Numbered from the stretch's first letter, positions 49,686-60,830 are shown. The stretch is DNA of 64,000 nt from Heloderma charlesbogerti (GCA_026122225.1 JANEZZ010002202.1:1619001-1683000); one strand, 5' to 3'. Translations and numbers: made by a program. Notes: a model not told the origin generated them from the sequence alone.

Positions 49686-50561
49686 CAGGGGTCTGCAACC
49701 CAATGCCTGCACCTCCAATGGCACCCATGAATGGGTCCCCAATGGACCACCAATTGTCATGATATTCATGCCATTGGATTACAGCCTTTTCTGTAAAGAC
49801 TGTGTATTGATCATTGCGCACTGATCTCCACACATAAAACAAATTCACGCACAGGCATCTTCCAGTCTTCCTGTGGGCACCTGAAAAAATGTGTATTATT
49901 ATTATTATTATTCTGTGTTTTAATACATACATGGTTCTGTATGAAATACATACAACTTTCTAGCTATTATACATGGGCTGCAACAAAAGCGTGCCAGATA
50001 ACCAAATAATATCCATTTGAAGAAGACATCTATATGCCAACTTTTCAAATTGAGGGTTGTAAGGACCTCAATCCATTGCATTATAAGAGATGAGCATTTA
50101 TTCTTCCAATGTTGTAATATCAGTCTTTTAGCTGTCAAAAGGTGCAAAGAATCCATTTACATAGACAATTTGTTAATTTAATGAAGCAGTTAAATAATTT
50201 AAAAGAACATGAACATCAGTGAATATTAAAGACTGTTCCAGTACAAAAATTATCTATGTAATAACCTCCCCCGGCAAAAGAAACAACTACTGGAGATTGC
50301 CAAAACATATGTTTAAAAGAAGCATTAGCCATATTGCACTGCCAGCAATTAGCTTAATTAGACAATCCCTTATTATAAAGAGACATTGCAGTGTCCAATA
50401 GACAAAAGGTTTTGCTGAATAAGATGCAGGCTAAGATCTACAGACGCGAAAGGTAGATGCTCAAGTGGAGATCCACTGATTAGCCATTTTGTGGTAGTGG
50501 CCACAGCAATATCTCAAATTCCCAAATGTGCCCATGGGTCCAAAAAGGTTGGGGACACCTG
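49686..50561. mobile_element. Charlie-like hAT element split by a LINE fragment
   Basis: The left end CAGGGGTCTGCAACC and right end GGTTGGGGACACCTG are inverted repeats of the common Charlie hAT terminus. Flanks CTTTAGAG (49678-49685) and CTGTAGAG (50562-50569) match at 7 of 8 bases. The middle, about 49915-50410, is an L1/Tx1-type fragment. An (ATT)n run lies at 49897-49912. Confidence 0.75.
49915..50410 (-). mobile_element. L1/Tx1-type LINE ORF2 C-terminal fragment
   Basis: Minus-strand reading frames show FKHMFWQSPVV followed further on by LLTAKRLILQHWKNKCSS, the 'AKRLIL.HWK' motif near the end of L1/Tx1-clade ORF2. It is broken by stops and sits inside the hAT element 49686-50561. Confidence 0.6.
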
Positions 50562-50983
50562 CTGTAGAGTGCTGTCTGAGTTGCTATTAGTCTCTATCTT
50601 GCTGTGCTGTTGTTTACGTAGCATAACTGCTGACCAAATGTGACCCTTACCTTGCCAGCTCTTAATTCTTTCTATCAGAGTCTCCTTCAGTGCCCTATTG
50701 ACTGGCCATTTCCCCCAGGTCCCACACTAGCCAGAACACAAAATAGAAAACCCCTATAGTGCCACAATCCATAACAATATGGGACCACCACTACCCTATA
50801 CCGGCTTTTAAGAGAAGATAAAAATGTCCTGAGATCCAATCATTGAATTACCATGGCACATCTACCTTGGCCCTTACAGTAAGTCTAGTGAATAGAACAG
50901 AAATTCCAAAGTTAAATGAATGGGGGGAAAGCAAGGAAAATATTAAAAACTTTTGCAGAAAGTAACAGGATGCAGGCACTAAC

Positions 50984-51176
50984 TTTATCCCTGCAGAGAA
51001 GCTGACAACTGGAAAGAAAAGACCATCTATGTTGAAATTCTCAAACATCCCCTGGACTGGTTGACCATTTATCCGGAATGAAATGCTTGGAGCACTCAAG
51101 TCAAGGCAGCAGCTGATTACATCATCAGTCCTTAGTAGATGCTGATTGGGAGAATTCACAGATCTTGCTACACACC
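50984..51176 (-). CDS. RYR2: RYR2 exon 5 of 12: SPRY1, second half
   Basis: 193-bp exon with acceptor CCATAG and donor ATAAA/GTTAGT. It encodes [57 protein letters not shown] and [21 protein letters not shown] is a diagnostic SPRY1 strand pair. The donor GTTAGT has a weaker +3 base than its neighbours. The alternative downstream GTGCCT would break the phase to the next exon, so this donor was chosen. Confidence 0.97.
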
Positions 51177-51314
51177 CTATGGTGTAAATACAAATATAAT
51201 TAGAACAAAAGCTAAGGCTCATGTAAGAAAAGCTACTTTCAGAGAACTGGAGACAAACTTATAGAAGAATCAATATAAGTGACAAAAAAAGCACCAAGAG
51301 AACCAACACTGTAT

Positions 51315-51500
51315 CATAGGAACCTGACTTATACAGAGTCAGATGACTGGTCCATCTAGCTCATAACTGTCTACACTGACTGCCAGCAGCTCTCCAGGAC
51401 TTCAGACAGGAATCTTTTGCAACCCTACCTGGAGTTGCCAGGAACTGAATCTGGGACCTTCTGCATGCAAACCATGAGCTCTACCACTAAATTAAGTATT
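51315..51500 (-). mobile_element. tRNA-derived SINE, nearly full length
   Basis: On the minus strand: TTTAGTGGTAGAGCTCATGG, GCATGCAGAAGGTCCCAGAT, TCCAGGTAGGG, then GTCAGTGTAGACAGTTATGA and CTAGATGGACCAG. It is the same family as 58199-58299, in the intron between the two SPRY1 exons' surroundings. Confidence 0.8.
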
Positions 51501-51623
51501 TCCCCCCCTAAATTCTATTGGGGAACACTATATTCATATGTAACAATGTTTTACATTTAAAAAGTAATCTACAAAGTGTTTACACCTTAAAAGAACTCAC
51601 TTAAAATATTTGATTTGTCTTAC

Positions 51624-51865
51624 CTGACCATAGATGAAGTCCATCAAAACCATAGGAATATAGGTCATCACCAACACCATTACCTCCCCATTCTTCTCCT
51701 CCCACAGGATATGGTGAATAGCCTTCTGTTGAAGCCCAACCCACACGAAGATGAGTAGCTTCTGCTGTTGTAAATGGTTCCACATAGTCAACCATTAGCT
51801 CATAATACCATTTCCTGTACTGAGCAGAGCCCTCACTGATTCCAAGGAAAGTATTGGGTCTCATG
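51624..51865 (-). CDS. RYR2: RYR2 exon 4 of 12: SPRY1, first half
   Basis: 242-bp exon with acceptor GTTCAG and donor TCAG/GTAAGA. It encodes [19 protein letters not shown], then [29 protein letters not shown] and [20 protein letters not shown]. These are the SPRY1 beta-sandwich strands with the strongly conserved [13 protein letters not shown] motif of RyRs. SPRY1 is a cytosolic protein-interaction domain. It joins in phase to the next exon through a split Gly codon. Confidence 0.98.
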
Positions 51866-51885
51866 CTGAACACAAGCAAAAAAAA

Positions 51886-52922
51886 ATACATTTAAATGCA
51901 TCCAAAAAAGAAAATCAAAGATTTACACAGTTTGTTTGTTTAAAGCATTTTATCCCACCTGTTGATCCTTGGATCTTCCCTCTCCCCTCTGTCCAGGCAA
52001 GTTACAATAAAATATGTAATTAAAGTAACAGTTAACTAGTACTTTTTAAAAATTTCATTTTATGCAGTTGCAGCTCCCTGTTTGTCACTGTCTCTAGAAA
52101 ATCTATTGAGGTTACTGCATTTCTTATAAAAAAGGAAGCAAAAACAGGGGAAGAAGAGACAGGCTATCTCTTAACAAATGCAACTGTGATATTTGCTTAT
52201 GTATGAAACCCTTGTTCAAGGGTTTATAGAAGACAATGTGTGTGAAGAAATGCCTGCATATAACTACTGTTGTTCCGTAATGTTTAGTTTGCATGGCCTC
52301 TATGAGGCAACAATGTATTTGAGTAGGCCTGAGGCCTTGTTTTGTTTCTGTCAAAGGCCTGTGTAATAGCTGATGAGTGACATTCTGAAGTGGGAGAAAG
52401 AGAGAATCGCTTTGAATACTGTTAGATGGGGCTTGGAGCATGTACATTCAATTCTGATTGGTTGGGGATTCTAGCTAGGTGGGAAAGAGTGGTTGAGAAA
52501 TGCCAGTTAAGGAATGACAGTTGGCAATTACGGGTCAGAGTCAGAATCAGTCAGGGTTAGTCTGTGGAGACTGAGGGAGAAGGTCTGCTGGTTGGTGTGT
52601 GGTGTTTTAGAAGGAGAAACTGAATAGCGATTTTTCCTCTGTGGCTTAGGTGGCTGGTGATCTTAGGTGGCTGGTGATGATCAGGAGTGGGGAGCAGCTA
52701 GCTGTGTTATGCCAAGAGGCTGTCCAAAGATCTTGCCAGAGGAAGGTTATACAAGCAAGCCGTAAAAACCCAGATAAACTGTCCAAGCAGCCAATAATAC
52801 AACGAGAGGACCTTTGGGAGTCAGAGGAAGGCTATACCCAGAAGCTGGACCTGGTTGAAAGGGTATTTGGCTCGGGTGGAGGTTTAGGGAATTTGGCCTG
52901 AGGTAAGAGAAGTCCTTAGAGG
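51886..52922. other. RYR2 intron, unassigned
   Basis: 51935-52015 looks like a LINE/SINE tail in minus orientation (GTTTGTTTGTTTAAAGC, TTATCCCACCT). 52080-52920 is a GC-richer block with a direct GGTGGCTGGTGAT repeat at about 52650-52678. It is probably a repeat of unknown class. No gene is seen. Confidence 0.4.
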
Positions 52923-52930
52923 CTTGTAAC

Positions 52931-53724
52931 TAGGGATGTACGAAAGTCACTTACCTTTCCGCGGATTATGTTGAGGGGGGGGGGAGGCGTTCCGTCCCTC
53001 CCCCTGGAATCCTCCACGGCTGGCTGTGCTCCGCGACAGCTCCACGGAGCAGCCGGTCAGGCCCAGCCAGGCCAGAGCCATCCGCAGCCAGATTTCCGGG
53101 CGCGGAGGGCTCTGGGCGGGGGGGACCGTGTATGCAAATGTAAATATTTACGTAGGGTAAATATTTACATAGGGTAAAACAGCGAACCAAAAAGGGACAC
53201 AAATAGCGCCTGCTACGCTATTTGCGTTCCCCTTTATTTTCGCTGTCATAATCTACGTAAATATTTATGTAGACTAAGACGGCCAAAAATAAGGAACACA
53301 AATGGCGGCGGCCGTAGCCGACGCCATTTGCGTACGCGGTTTTGGTTTTTGGTTTTTAAACCAAGCCATGATAGGCTACGTAAATCTTTACGTAGCCTAC
53401 CACGTCATTTTTGGTTGTTTTTTTTAAACCCAGCCATGATAGGCTACGTAAATCTTTACATAGCCTATCACGTCGTTGTCGTTGTTGTTGTTTTTCACAA
53501 GACTGCAATTGGCGGCGGCAGCAGCCAGACAGAAGACCAGCCGCCACAGCTGCTGCCACCGGAGCCGCCGCCGCCCGGAAGATCCGCCCCAGGTAAGTCT
53601 CGTCCTGGGGGGGATCCGCAGGGGGGCGGGGGGTGGCAGGCCGTTCCGCCGCGAAGCTCGGGTGGCCGAATGCACTGGCATTCGGCCTCACCGAGATCCG
53701 TGGCGGAATTCTCTGACATCCCTA
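52931..53724. mobile_element. Foldback hAT MITE with perfect 8-bp TSD
   Basis: Ends TAGGGATGTACGAAAG and GAGAATTCC-type ... TCTGACATCCCTA. The TSD CTTGTAAC is perfect at 52923-52930 and 53725-53732. It contains hairpins such as GATAGGCTACGTAAATC / GATTTACGTAGCCTATC at 53370-53400 and 53440-53470, and GACGCCATTTGCG blocks. Non-coding. It is one of two defining copies for the family, with 53901-54279. Confidence 0.9.
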
Positions 53725-53900
53725 CTTGTAACAGCAACAATATCTCTTGTCCTAAAGAATTTGTCACTAAGTAGTCCTTTGAAAACCCAAAGTATATATT
53801 AGTAATCCCTTATGTACAATATCCTTTTAATTCATTATTTATTTAAAAGTTCATTTTGTCTCTAGTGTTGGTGCCCATCTCACACCTAAGCCTCTTATAC

Positions 53901-54279
53901 TAGGGATGGCAGAGAATTCCGCCACGGATCTCGACCAAAAATAAGGAACGCAAATGGCAGCAGCCGTAGCTGCCGCCATTTGCGTACGTGCGTTTTTGTT
54001 TTGTTTTTTTAAGCCAGACGTGATAGGCTACGTAAGTCTTTACATAGCCTATCACGGCTGACTACAGGGACGCAAACAGCGGCGGCTACGGCTGCCGCCA
54101 TTTGTATCCCAGGTAGCCAGCGGCCGGATGTCCGGCTGCTGGCGGAGCTGGCCGGCGGCTCTGCGGACTCCCCGCAGAGCGGAGCCGGCTGGCCAGGATT
54201 CCAGGGGGGAGGCGCTCCGCGCCTCCCCCCCCCAGCAGAACCCGGCAGAGCCAGGTAAAGGGAGTTTCGTACATCCCTA
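53901..54279. mobile_element. Foldback hAT MITE with perfect 8-bp TSD
   Basis: Ends TAGGGATGGCAGAGAATTCC and TTTCGTACATCCCTA. The TSD TCTTATAC is perfect at 53893-53900 and 54280-54287. It lies 168 bp from the previous copy. The body contains GATAGGCTACGTAAGTC hairpins and a GC-rich right part. Non-coding. Confidence 0.9.
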
Positions 54280-54529
54280 TCTTATACCAGCTACTAGGAG
54301 GTTTTAAAGGATTCTAATTGAATTGGTGGCAGTGGAAAACACTCAGCTTGTGGAACTCTGAGCTAGGCAATTTCTTAGGCCCAGAAAAATAAGCATTTGC
54401 TATAAATAAGAAACCCCATAGGTGGGACTGCCTAGTGAAGGAGCAGTTTCCCTATGGGTGGAAGCAGTGATGGGGAGAGGAAGTCCCGCATAGTGTTTGT
54501 GCACTATAATATTCTATTCAGTTTTTTAC

Positions 54530-54663
54530 CTGCTCACATGGTTGACAAGGCGTGTTTGGAGAAGGAGATCTCTTCCTGGCAGAAGATTGTCACAGATCAA
54601 ATGTTGATTAGATCGCACAGCTACTCCATGACATACACACAGAGAGCACAAAACATCTAACAC
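54530..54663 (-). CDS. RYR2: RYR2 exon 3 of 12: solenoid to SPRY1 linker
   Basis: 134-bp exon with acceptor TTCCCAG and donor AGCAG/GTAAAA. It encodes [20 protein letters not shown] then [19 protein letters not shown] and VNHVS, ending with two bases of a Ser codon. This is the end of the RIH solenoid and the strand leading into SPRY1. Several stop-free reading frames overlap it on the plus strand, but only the minus frame matches the ryanodine receptor family and has splice borders. Confidence 0.97.
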
Positions 54664-54843
54664 CTGGGAAAGAAATGATGGTGGTGGTTATGATGGTGGT
54701 TTTATACAGTCCCTATGATGCTGTTTAAAAACACTAAGTATAAAACAGTAAAGCATCTTCATTGCTATCCAGTGAGATAACTCACCAAATTTGCTACTCA
54801 TAACACAGAATCTCTTATCTAGTGTCACGTCTGTCTTGCATAC

Positions 54844-54962
54844 CTTATGGTTTCTTCCATGTTTGTCCAGAAGACATATAATTGATTTAATATGTCCTTC
54901 TTTAATAATATTTAAAGCTTCTGGACTTTCCACCAACACACAGTGTAAAACTTCAAGGATTC
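54844..54962 (-). CDS. RYR2: RYR2 exon 2 of 12: N-terminal solenoid
   Basis: 119-bp exon with acceptor TTTTCAG and donor AAG/GTATG. It completes the Gly codon and encodes [19 protein letters not shown] then [20 protein letters not shown], an armadillo-like solenoid helix pair. It ends in phase. The intron to the next exon is only about 180 bp, the shortest in this window. Confidence 0.97.
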
Positions 54963-55223
54963 CTGAAAACATAAGACCACAATTTAACGTATGTAGTCTT
55001 TCAAAATCATACGATATGATCCATGCATTAAATCAGTCACAATAATCTTTCCCCTTACATAATTATCTTGTGTGAAAGACAGAAGAATGGGGTAATGCAA
55101 CAAATAAAAACATTCAAACATAAAATAACACACTTTTTAAAAAATGTGATGAAAACATAACATAAAGATATTTAATTCAGCTTAAATCTACTCAATAGAC
55201 ACTGGTCAGACATAATGCTAAAC

Positions 55224-55460
55224 CTGGGGTGGGGAACCTGCATCCTGAGAGCTGCAGTGAGTCTATTTGTGCTGTCTGGATTACCATTCTGGCAATCGCT
55301 TCCTCTTCTGCTTCATATGTGCACATGTGTGCAGGAGATATAGAAGGGATGGGATAGCACAGAGAGAGAAATATGAATTCCTGCAGGCTCTGCCCATCAG
55401 TGGCTTTTCATGTGGATCAACAGCCCTTCATAGGAAAAATGTTTCCCACCCCATCCCCTC
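55224..55460. mobile_element. Short hAT relic
   Basis: The left end CTGGGGTGGGGAACCTGC and right AATGTTTCCCACCCC are inverted relatives of the Charlie-type hAT end. No clear TSD is visible. Confidence 0.45.
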
Positions 55461-56649
55461 TCCTCCTCCTCCATGGCCAAAAGGACTTTGCTGGTGTTTA
55501 TTTTCACTTTCTCCTATTCCTGGCTTGCCATGTATACAAACCAGAGATCATGGTTTATAATACGAGCAGAGTAATTGCATGAAATTGATATCCTGAAAAA
55601 GCAGGAAGCAGTAAACAACCCGTGACCTCTCAATTAACCAGAATGATCAGGCAAATAAAACCGTAGTCATTGCCATTAGACTTAAATGAGATTCCTGCAC
55701 TGCTGCATTAAACCAAGTTCCCCTAGGTGCTCTAAGAGATCTCCATTTCAGTAGTAGCACACATAAGGCACACAGTTAATTACTGCCCACTGTTGCTGCT
55801 ACAGTGACTGAAAGTAGGCTTCAACGTAAGATGGCACAGGTCAATAAAGGTAGGTACTATGTTATCTTCTCCCCCTTTACTCCAAACCACACAAACAACT
55901 ACTTTTCTATGCCCACCAGAAAAAGAAACAGAAAGAAACTTTCTCAGATATCCTTTTATTTATAAGAAGGCCTAGAGGGAACCAGAAGTTATGCTTGAGC
56001 TTATCTAGTCTGACAGCTACATTACCAAACCAATGATACTTTACTGCAGAGTAATCCTTTAACCCCTGCTCTTTTATTGTATTCAAGCTTCCCTACTCAG
56101 AAGAAATAAGAGCAGAGGGAATCATCTGTTCACAAATAGGACTCCTCCTGTACCTCCTTCTGTTGCCAGGAGGACAGAAAATCATAAAACTATGCTTACT
56201 AACAAGGATACCAAAAACATATTAGTCATTTCTTCATCACACAGATAAACTAATTACCTGAAACTAGTTCTAATTACAGATAAGGGTTTAACTGGCCTAA
56301 GTATTTCATATTTTGATCTCTTGAATTATAATCAAAAGCCATTTACTATCTACATACTTCTCAAAATTATACCCAGCGCCCTAAGGGCAAACAAATAATC
56401 ATGGTACTTTTTAAAATGTCTTCAACATCCCATCTTTTAATTTGAGAGATGAGGGCTTGAAAAAAAACCCAAACTGTTAATTTGATTTTTATCTTAAAGC
56501 CCACAGACCAATTACATTTTTAATTAAGTAATCATATACAGCTCTCTCTGATGAGCTGAAAAACTGAATTACAGCACACTTCACTGTTCTTGGCTTCATA
56601 ACCTATGGTGGAATCAATTTCCAGTTTTTAGCACATTGCGTCCAGCCAG
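55461..56649. other. RYR2 intron, plain
   Basis: AT-rich sequence without a recognised repeat or coding signal. Confidence 0.5.
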
Positions 56650-57365
56650 GCTGCCATGATAGGCTACGTAAATACTTACGTAGCCTATCACAGCAAGCAA
56701 AAAAAAAAAACAGCGTACGCAAATGGCGGCGGCTACGGCTGCCGCCATTTGCGTTCCCTATTTTTCACCATTTTAGCCTACATAAATATTTACTTAGGCT
56801 ATTACAGTGAAAAACAGGGGAACACAAATAGCGTAGTGGGCACTATTTGCGTTCCTTTTTTTTCGCCGTAATAGCCTACGTAAATATTTACGTAGGATAA
56901 AACGGCGAAAAATAGGGAACACAAATGGCGGCCATGGCCGCTGCCATTTGCGTTCCTTATTTTGGCACGACTTAGTCTACGTAAACATTTACGTAGTCAT
57001 TTACGTAACATTTACGTAAATGTTACGTAAACATTTACGTAAGACGGCAAAAATAAGGGGAACGCAAATAGCGTAAATTAAGCATTTGAGTACACCGTTT
57101 TTTGTTTTTTTTTAAGTCAGCCGTGATAGGCTATGTAAACATTTACGTAGCCTATCATGGCTGACTGCAGGGACGCAAACAGCGGCGGCTACAGTGGCTC
57201 CGCAGAATCACTGCGGAGCACAGCCGGCCAGCCAGGATTCCGGGGGAGGGGAGGAACGGAGCGCCTCCCCCCCCATCCAGGATTCCGGGGGGAGGGACGG
57301 AGTGCCTCCCCCACCACCACCATCAGCATAATCCGCGAAAGGTAAGTGATTTTCATACATCCCTA
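56650..57365. mobile_element. Foldback hAT MITE, left end missing
   Basis: The right end TTTTCATACATCCCTA is present, but no TAGGGATG is found on the left. The body is a series of about seven hairpins: TACGTAAAT(N)TTTACGTA stems alternating with GCAAATGGCG/CGCCATTTGC stems, including a compact ACGTAAATGTTACGTAAAC run at 57000-57040. Confidence 0.75.
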
Positions 57366-58198
57366 GGTGTAGGTTGGGGGGGGTTGCTTTTTTGAGGTGC
57401 AAAACACCTCTCCCTGCCTACTTTTCTGCTCTTACATGCCCATTGTTCGGAGCTTGCTTGCAATGAAATTTTGAAGCGGGAGAAGAAAGGGAAGAAGGAG
57501 TTCCATGTGAAATACTGGCATTTCATACCGCATCTGATTTTACTGCCCCAAACTGGAACTTCTGGCTTCTGCAGAAGTTTAATAGTTTCAGTACAGCAAA
57601 GGCTCCAATCAGCCTCCAGAAACGTCTTTCTCCCCCTCCACTTTAATTTCTCCTAAACAGCTGTAGGACTCAAATTATCCAAAAAGGAGGCTTAGGACTA
57701 TGTGGCACCATGATCGAGGAACTGCTGAGGGTCTTAAATAGGTTCTACAGCTTTAAAAAAAGCTAGAAAAAGCCCTCAGCCACCTCACCTCATAAACTTA
57801 ATTTAAGTAAGTACAATCCTTACCAACCCTCCACAGCCTCCTAAATTCCTCTGAAGGATTTCTGAAAGGAGCCACTTGGCTCAGGGAATTCTCTCTACCC
57901 CACCCCCACCCCACTCATTTCCAATCACCATTCTTCTTTTCTTCTTCCTTCCCCTATCCTGTTCTTTCTTTCTCTTCTTTATTCTACCCAGAGCATATCA
58001 TAGGGAATTCTTAAAGAGAATTCTCTTCGGTGGGCAAGAGAAGTTCTGAATGGTATTTTCCTTTATACAAACAGAGAAGAGGGTTTTTCTCCTTCTCCTC
58101 ACTCAAGCCTTTGAGAAAAGTGGGTTCACATGGTTGCAGAGAAACAAATCTGGGGCTGCTTTGTTTGTCAGTTGCCATTATCCAGCAACAGGAAGGGC

Positions 58199-58299
58199 TG
58201 TAGCAGCTCAGTGGCAGAGCACATGCTTGGCATACAGAAGGTCCCAGGTTCAATCCCCAGCATCTCCAGGTAGGGCTAGGAAAGAAGCCTGCCTGAAAC
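58199..58299 (+). mobile_element. tRNA-derived SINE, 5' part
   Basis: TAGCAGCTCAGTGGCAGAGC (A box), GGTTCAATCCC (B box), ATCTCCAGGTAGGGCTAGG, stopping at CCTGAAAC where a hAT end begins. The 3' half of the SINE is not found on the far side. It resembles a tRNA but continues into the SINE body. Confidence 0.8.
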
Positions 58300-60117
58300 T
58301 AGGGATAGCGGAGACTTCCGCCACGAACTTCAATGAGTTCGATCCGTTCCTCCCCCTCGGAATCTTCCAGAGCAGTTCCGCTCCGCTCGGATTCTGGGGG
58401 GGGGACTGGCTTGGGGGTGCTTATCTTCCCTCCTGCCAGCCAGAGCCGTTTGGCCTCCTCCCTGTCCCTGCCAATTGCCATGTCTTAAAAAAAAAAAGGC
58501 GATCAGGAGGATGTGCCCATAGACTTATACGCAAATAGAGTCATGAATCTTGCATATAAGTCTATGTGTCCATAGGCTTTTATGCAAGATTCACGGCTCT
58601 ATTTTGTGTATAAGTCTATGGGCACATCCTGCTGATCACATTTGCCCATAGACTTATACACAAAATAGAGCCGTGAATCTTGCGTATAAGCCTATGGACA
58701 CACAGAGTCATGAATCTTGCGTATATGTCTATGTGTCCATAGGCTTATACGCAAGATTCATGACTCTATTTGCATATAAGTCTATGGGCGCATCCTCTCG
58801 ATCACCTTTTTTTTTTTTTTTTTAAAGACATGGCAATCGGCAGGGACAGGGAGGAGGCGAACGGCTCTGACTGGCAAGAAACAGCTGAGTGCCGTTCCGC
58901 CTCCAGTCCTCCTGGAGCAGATGTAAGTGGTCCCGGTCCACTGCGGATTCCTGAGGATGGATTCCAAAGAATCTGGCCTCATTTGAATCTGCAGCGGATT
59001 TCTCTGGACGCCATTTGCGTCTGCAGTTAGTCAAGTCCCCTTCAGCCAGCAGTACGGCATAGCGGCTGTATTGCTGGTGTTTTGGAGACAGCCAGCGGCT
59101 CCGCAGAATCACTGAAGAGCAGGCCGGCAAGGATTCCGGGGGGAGGAACGGGAGGAACGTCCACTACGCTATTTGCGTTCCCCCTTTTTTTCGCCATTTT
59201 ATCTTGCGTAAATATTTACGTAAGATAAGTCAGCGAAAAATAGAGAACGCAAATGGCGGCCGCTGTAGCCGCCGCCATTTGCATACGCTGCGTGTTTGGG
59301 GGGGGGGGTTGGACGTTAGCAGTGATAGGCTACATGTCAAGGGCTCCTTGGAGGGCTCTCTCAGTCTAATCCCGTAGCTAAGTCCAGACGCAGACAAAGG
59401 GATTTTTTTCAAAGCTTTATTCTTCTTTTACAACTTACAACTCTACAGGTAGCAACTAGATCTGAGCAGCAGCATCCCTATGCCCTAAGTTGGAACAGTT
59501 GGTCCCCGTTTGAAAAGCAATTACTGGCAGACCCCTGAATATAAGGACTAGGGAGAATCCCTCCCCTTTTCCCTTGGATCCTCTGGGCGCAACCGTTCTT
59601 TGAGCGCCAACCGGGTGCTACGCCTCCTTTCCCCGCTCTCCATTTGGCGCCGCTCTCTGCGTCTGCGCCGCGCATCCAACCAGTCTGCTATCGGTGCTGG
59701 GTCACTCCCTGGACTGCTTTCTAATCTAGGAATGTGGGTGGGAGGAATCTCTGTCAGCTGCGGGCCCTGGGAAAAAGGGGTGCGCTCCTCTCCCAGGAGC
59801 GACTGCTCTTCCTCCGAATCAGAACTACTCTGGGATTCTATAGGCTCAGTGTCCACCCTGACACTACGTAAATTCTTATGTAGCCTATCACAGCTGTCTA
59901 GCTGGACGCAAATGGCAGCTGCCATTTGCGTCCGCACTAGGCTGTCCGTGGCCGGAAATCCAGCTGCGGACGGCCCTGGCCGGCTGCTCCGCAGCCTGGC
60001 CGCGGAGCAGAGCCAGCCATTGAGGATTCTGGGGGGGAGGACCGGATCGCCTCCCCCCCTGTCGAAGATTCCGCGCGGAGGGACGGAGCAAAGATAAGTG
60101 AGTTTTGTACATCCCTA
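58300..60117. mobile_element. Chimeric foldback hAT element(s)
   Basis: Left end TAGGGATAGCGGAGACTTCC at 58300 and right end TTGTACATCCCTA at 60117. Flanks CCTGAAAC and CTCCCCTT do not match. A large palindrome of about 455 bp (about 58430-58885) has arms ending in GACAGGGAGGAGGC-type sequence and internal CATAGACTTATACGCAA hairpins. A second family variant is joined near 58995 without a terminus. The solo LTR 59335-59863 is nested in it. Confidence 0.65.
59335..59863 (-). mobile_element. Solo LTR, 529 bp (copy 2, inverted)
   Basis: Plus-strand bounds TGTCAAGGGCTCCTTGG and CCACCCTGACA are the reverse complement of 34320-34847. It is flanked by CTACA (59330-59334) and CTACG (59864-59868), a 5-bp TSD with one mismatch, inside a GGCTACGTAAAT block of the hAT element. 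It therefore inserted after that element. Confidence 0.88.
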
Positions 60118-60124
60118 CTCCCCT

Positions 60125-60540
60125 TCCACATGAATTGCTGCACCTATCCTTCTGAAACTTTGCTGGTTTCTTACTAAGGGACAACTCTAGGCTGTCTGGA
60201 ATTTTCAGAACAATGGTCCACAAGAAAAATAGGGAGATAAGTATGGCCTCTTTGGAGATCTCAAAATGTCAAGGCCACCCTTGCACAAAAATCCTTGTGG
60301 CTATCATTCTGAAATTTGGCAGATGTGATCTGCTCTGAAGGGGCAATGAATCCTGAAATTTTCATCCACTTCTTCCAAGGAATAAAAATGTTATTTGCAG
60401 TTCCCTTTAAAAGAAAATCAAAATATAAATCCTGCACCAATTTTTCTGACATTGGGCAGGTGTAATCCCCTTCTAGGGGGCTACTATGCCTGAAATTATC
60501 ATCCAGTTCTGACCAAGATAAAAAAAAGCTACAGGGTTTT
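60125..60540. repeat. Degenerate tandem repeat, about 140-160 bp period
   Basis: Three diverged units, each with TTCTGAAA(C/T)TT(T/G)G(C)(A/T)G followed by an AATTTTCA / AATTATCATCCA block, begin near 60143, 60301 and 60438. No known family recognised. Confidence 0.5.
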
Positions 60541-60669
60541 TTTTCTAATTTCCCATGGTAGTCAACAGGAAGCATAAAGACTCATTTTTCCAGACATTAA
60601 CTCAGGTTTGTTGCTGAGCTGAAGTGGTCTGACTACAAATTGGCCAGAGCAGAAGTGGGATGTTTTCCA

Positions 60670-60830
60670 AAATGTTGAATCGGGGTCTGAGTTGAAGTGG
60701 GGGGGGGGTGTCAGAGCGAACCTCTGTATATATGTATATAATCTATACACACACACACACAAGCATACCCCCCCCCACTCACACACACATGGATATATAT
60801 TATACATATATATATACGCAAATTTGTGTT
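60670..60830 (+). repeat. Simple-sequence patch
   Basis: Contains a run of nine G near 60700, a CACACACA run near 60751, CCCCCCCC near 60769 and ATATATAT stretches near 60800. Confidence 0.8.

Noticed and set aside
53328..53802. Several long overlapping open frames rich in Ala, Pro and Arg
   Set aside because: They are a by-product of the GC-rich palindromic hAT core, with near-equal frames on both strands.
56650..57170. CRISPR-like or regularly spaced repeat array
   Set aside because: The repeats are inverted hairpins with uneven spacing and no unique spacers, and they end in a hAT terminus. The genome is a vertebrate.
58199..58275. Possible tRNA gene
   Set aside because: It has A- and B-box matches, but the sequence continues into a SINE body also present at 51315-51500, and no complete cloverleaf is apparent.
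58050..58538. 162-codon plus-strand open frame
   Set aside because: It spans a plain intron segment, a SINE and a hAT end, so it is a chance frame across unrelated repeats.
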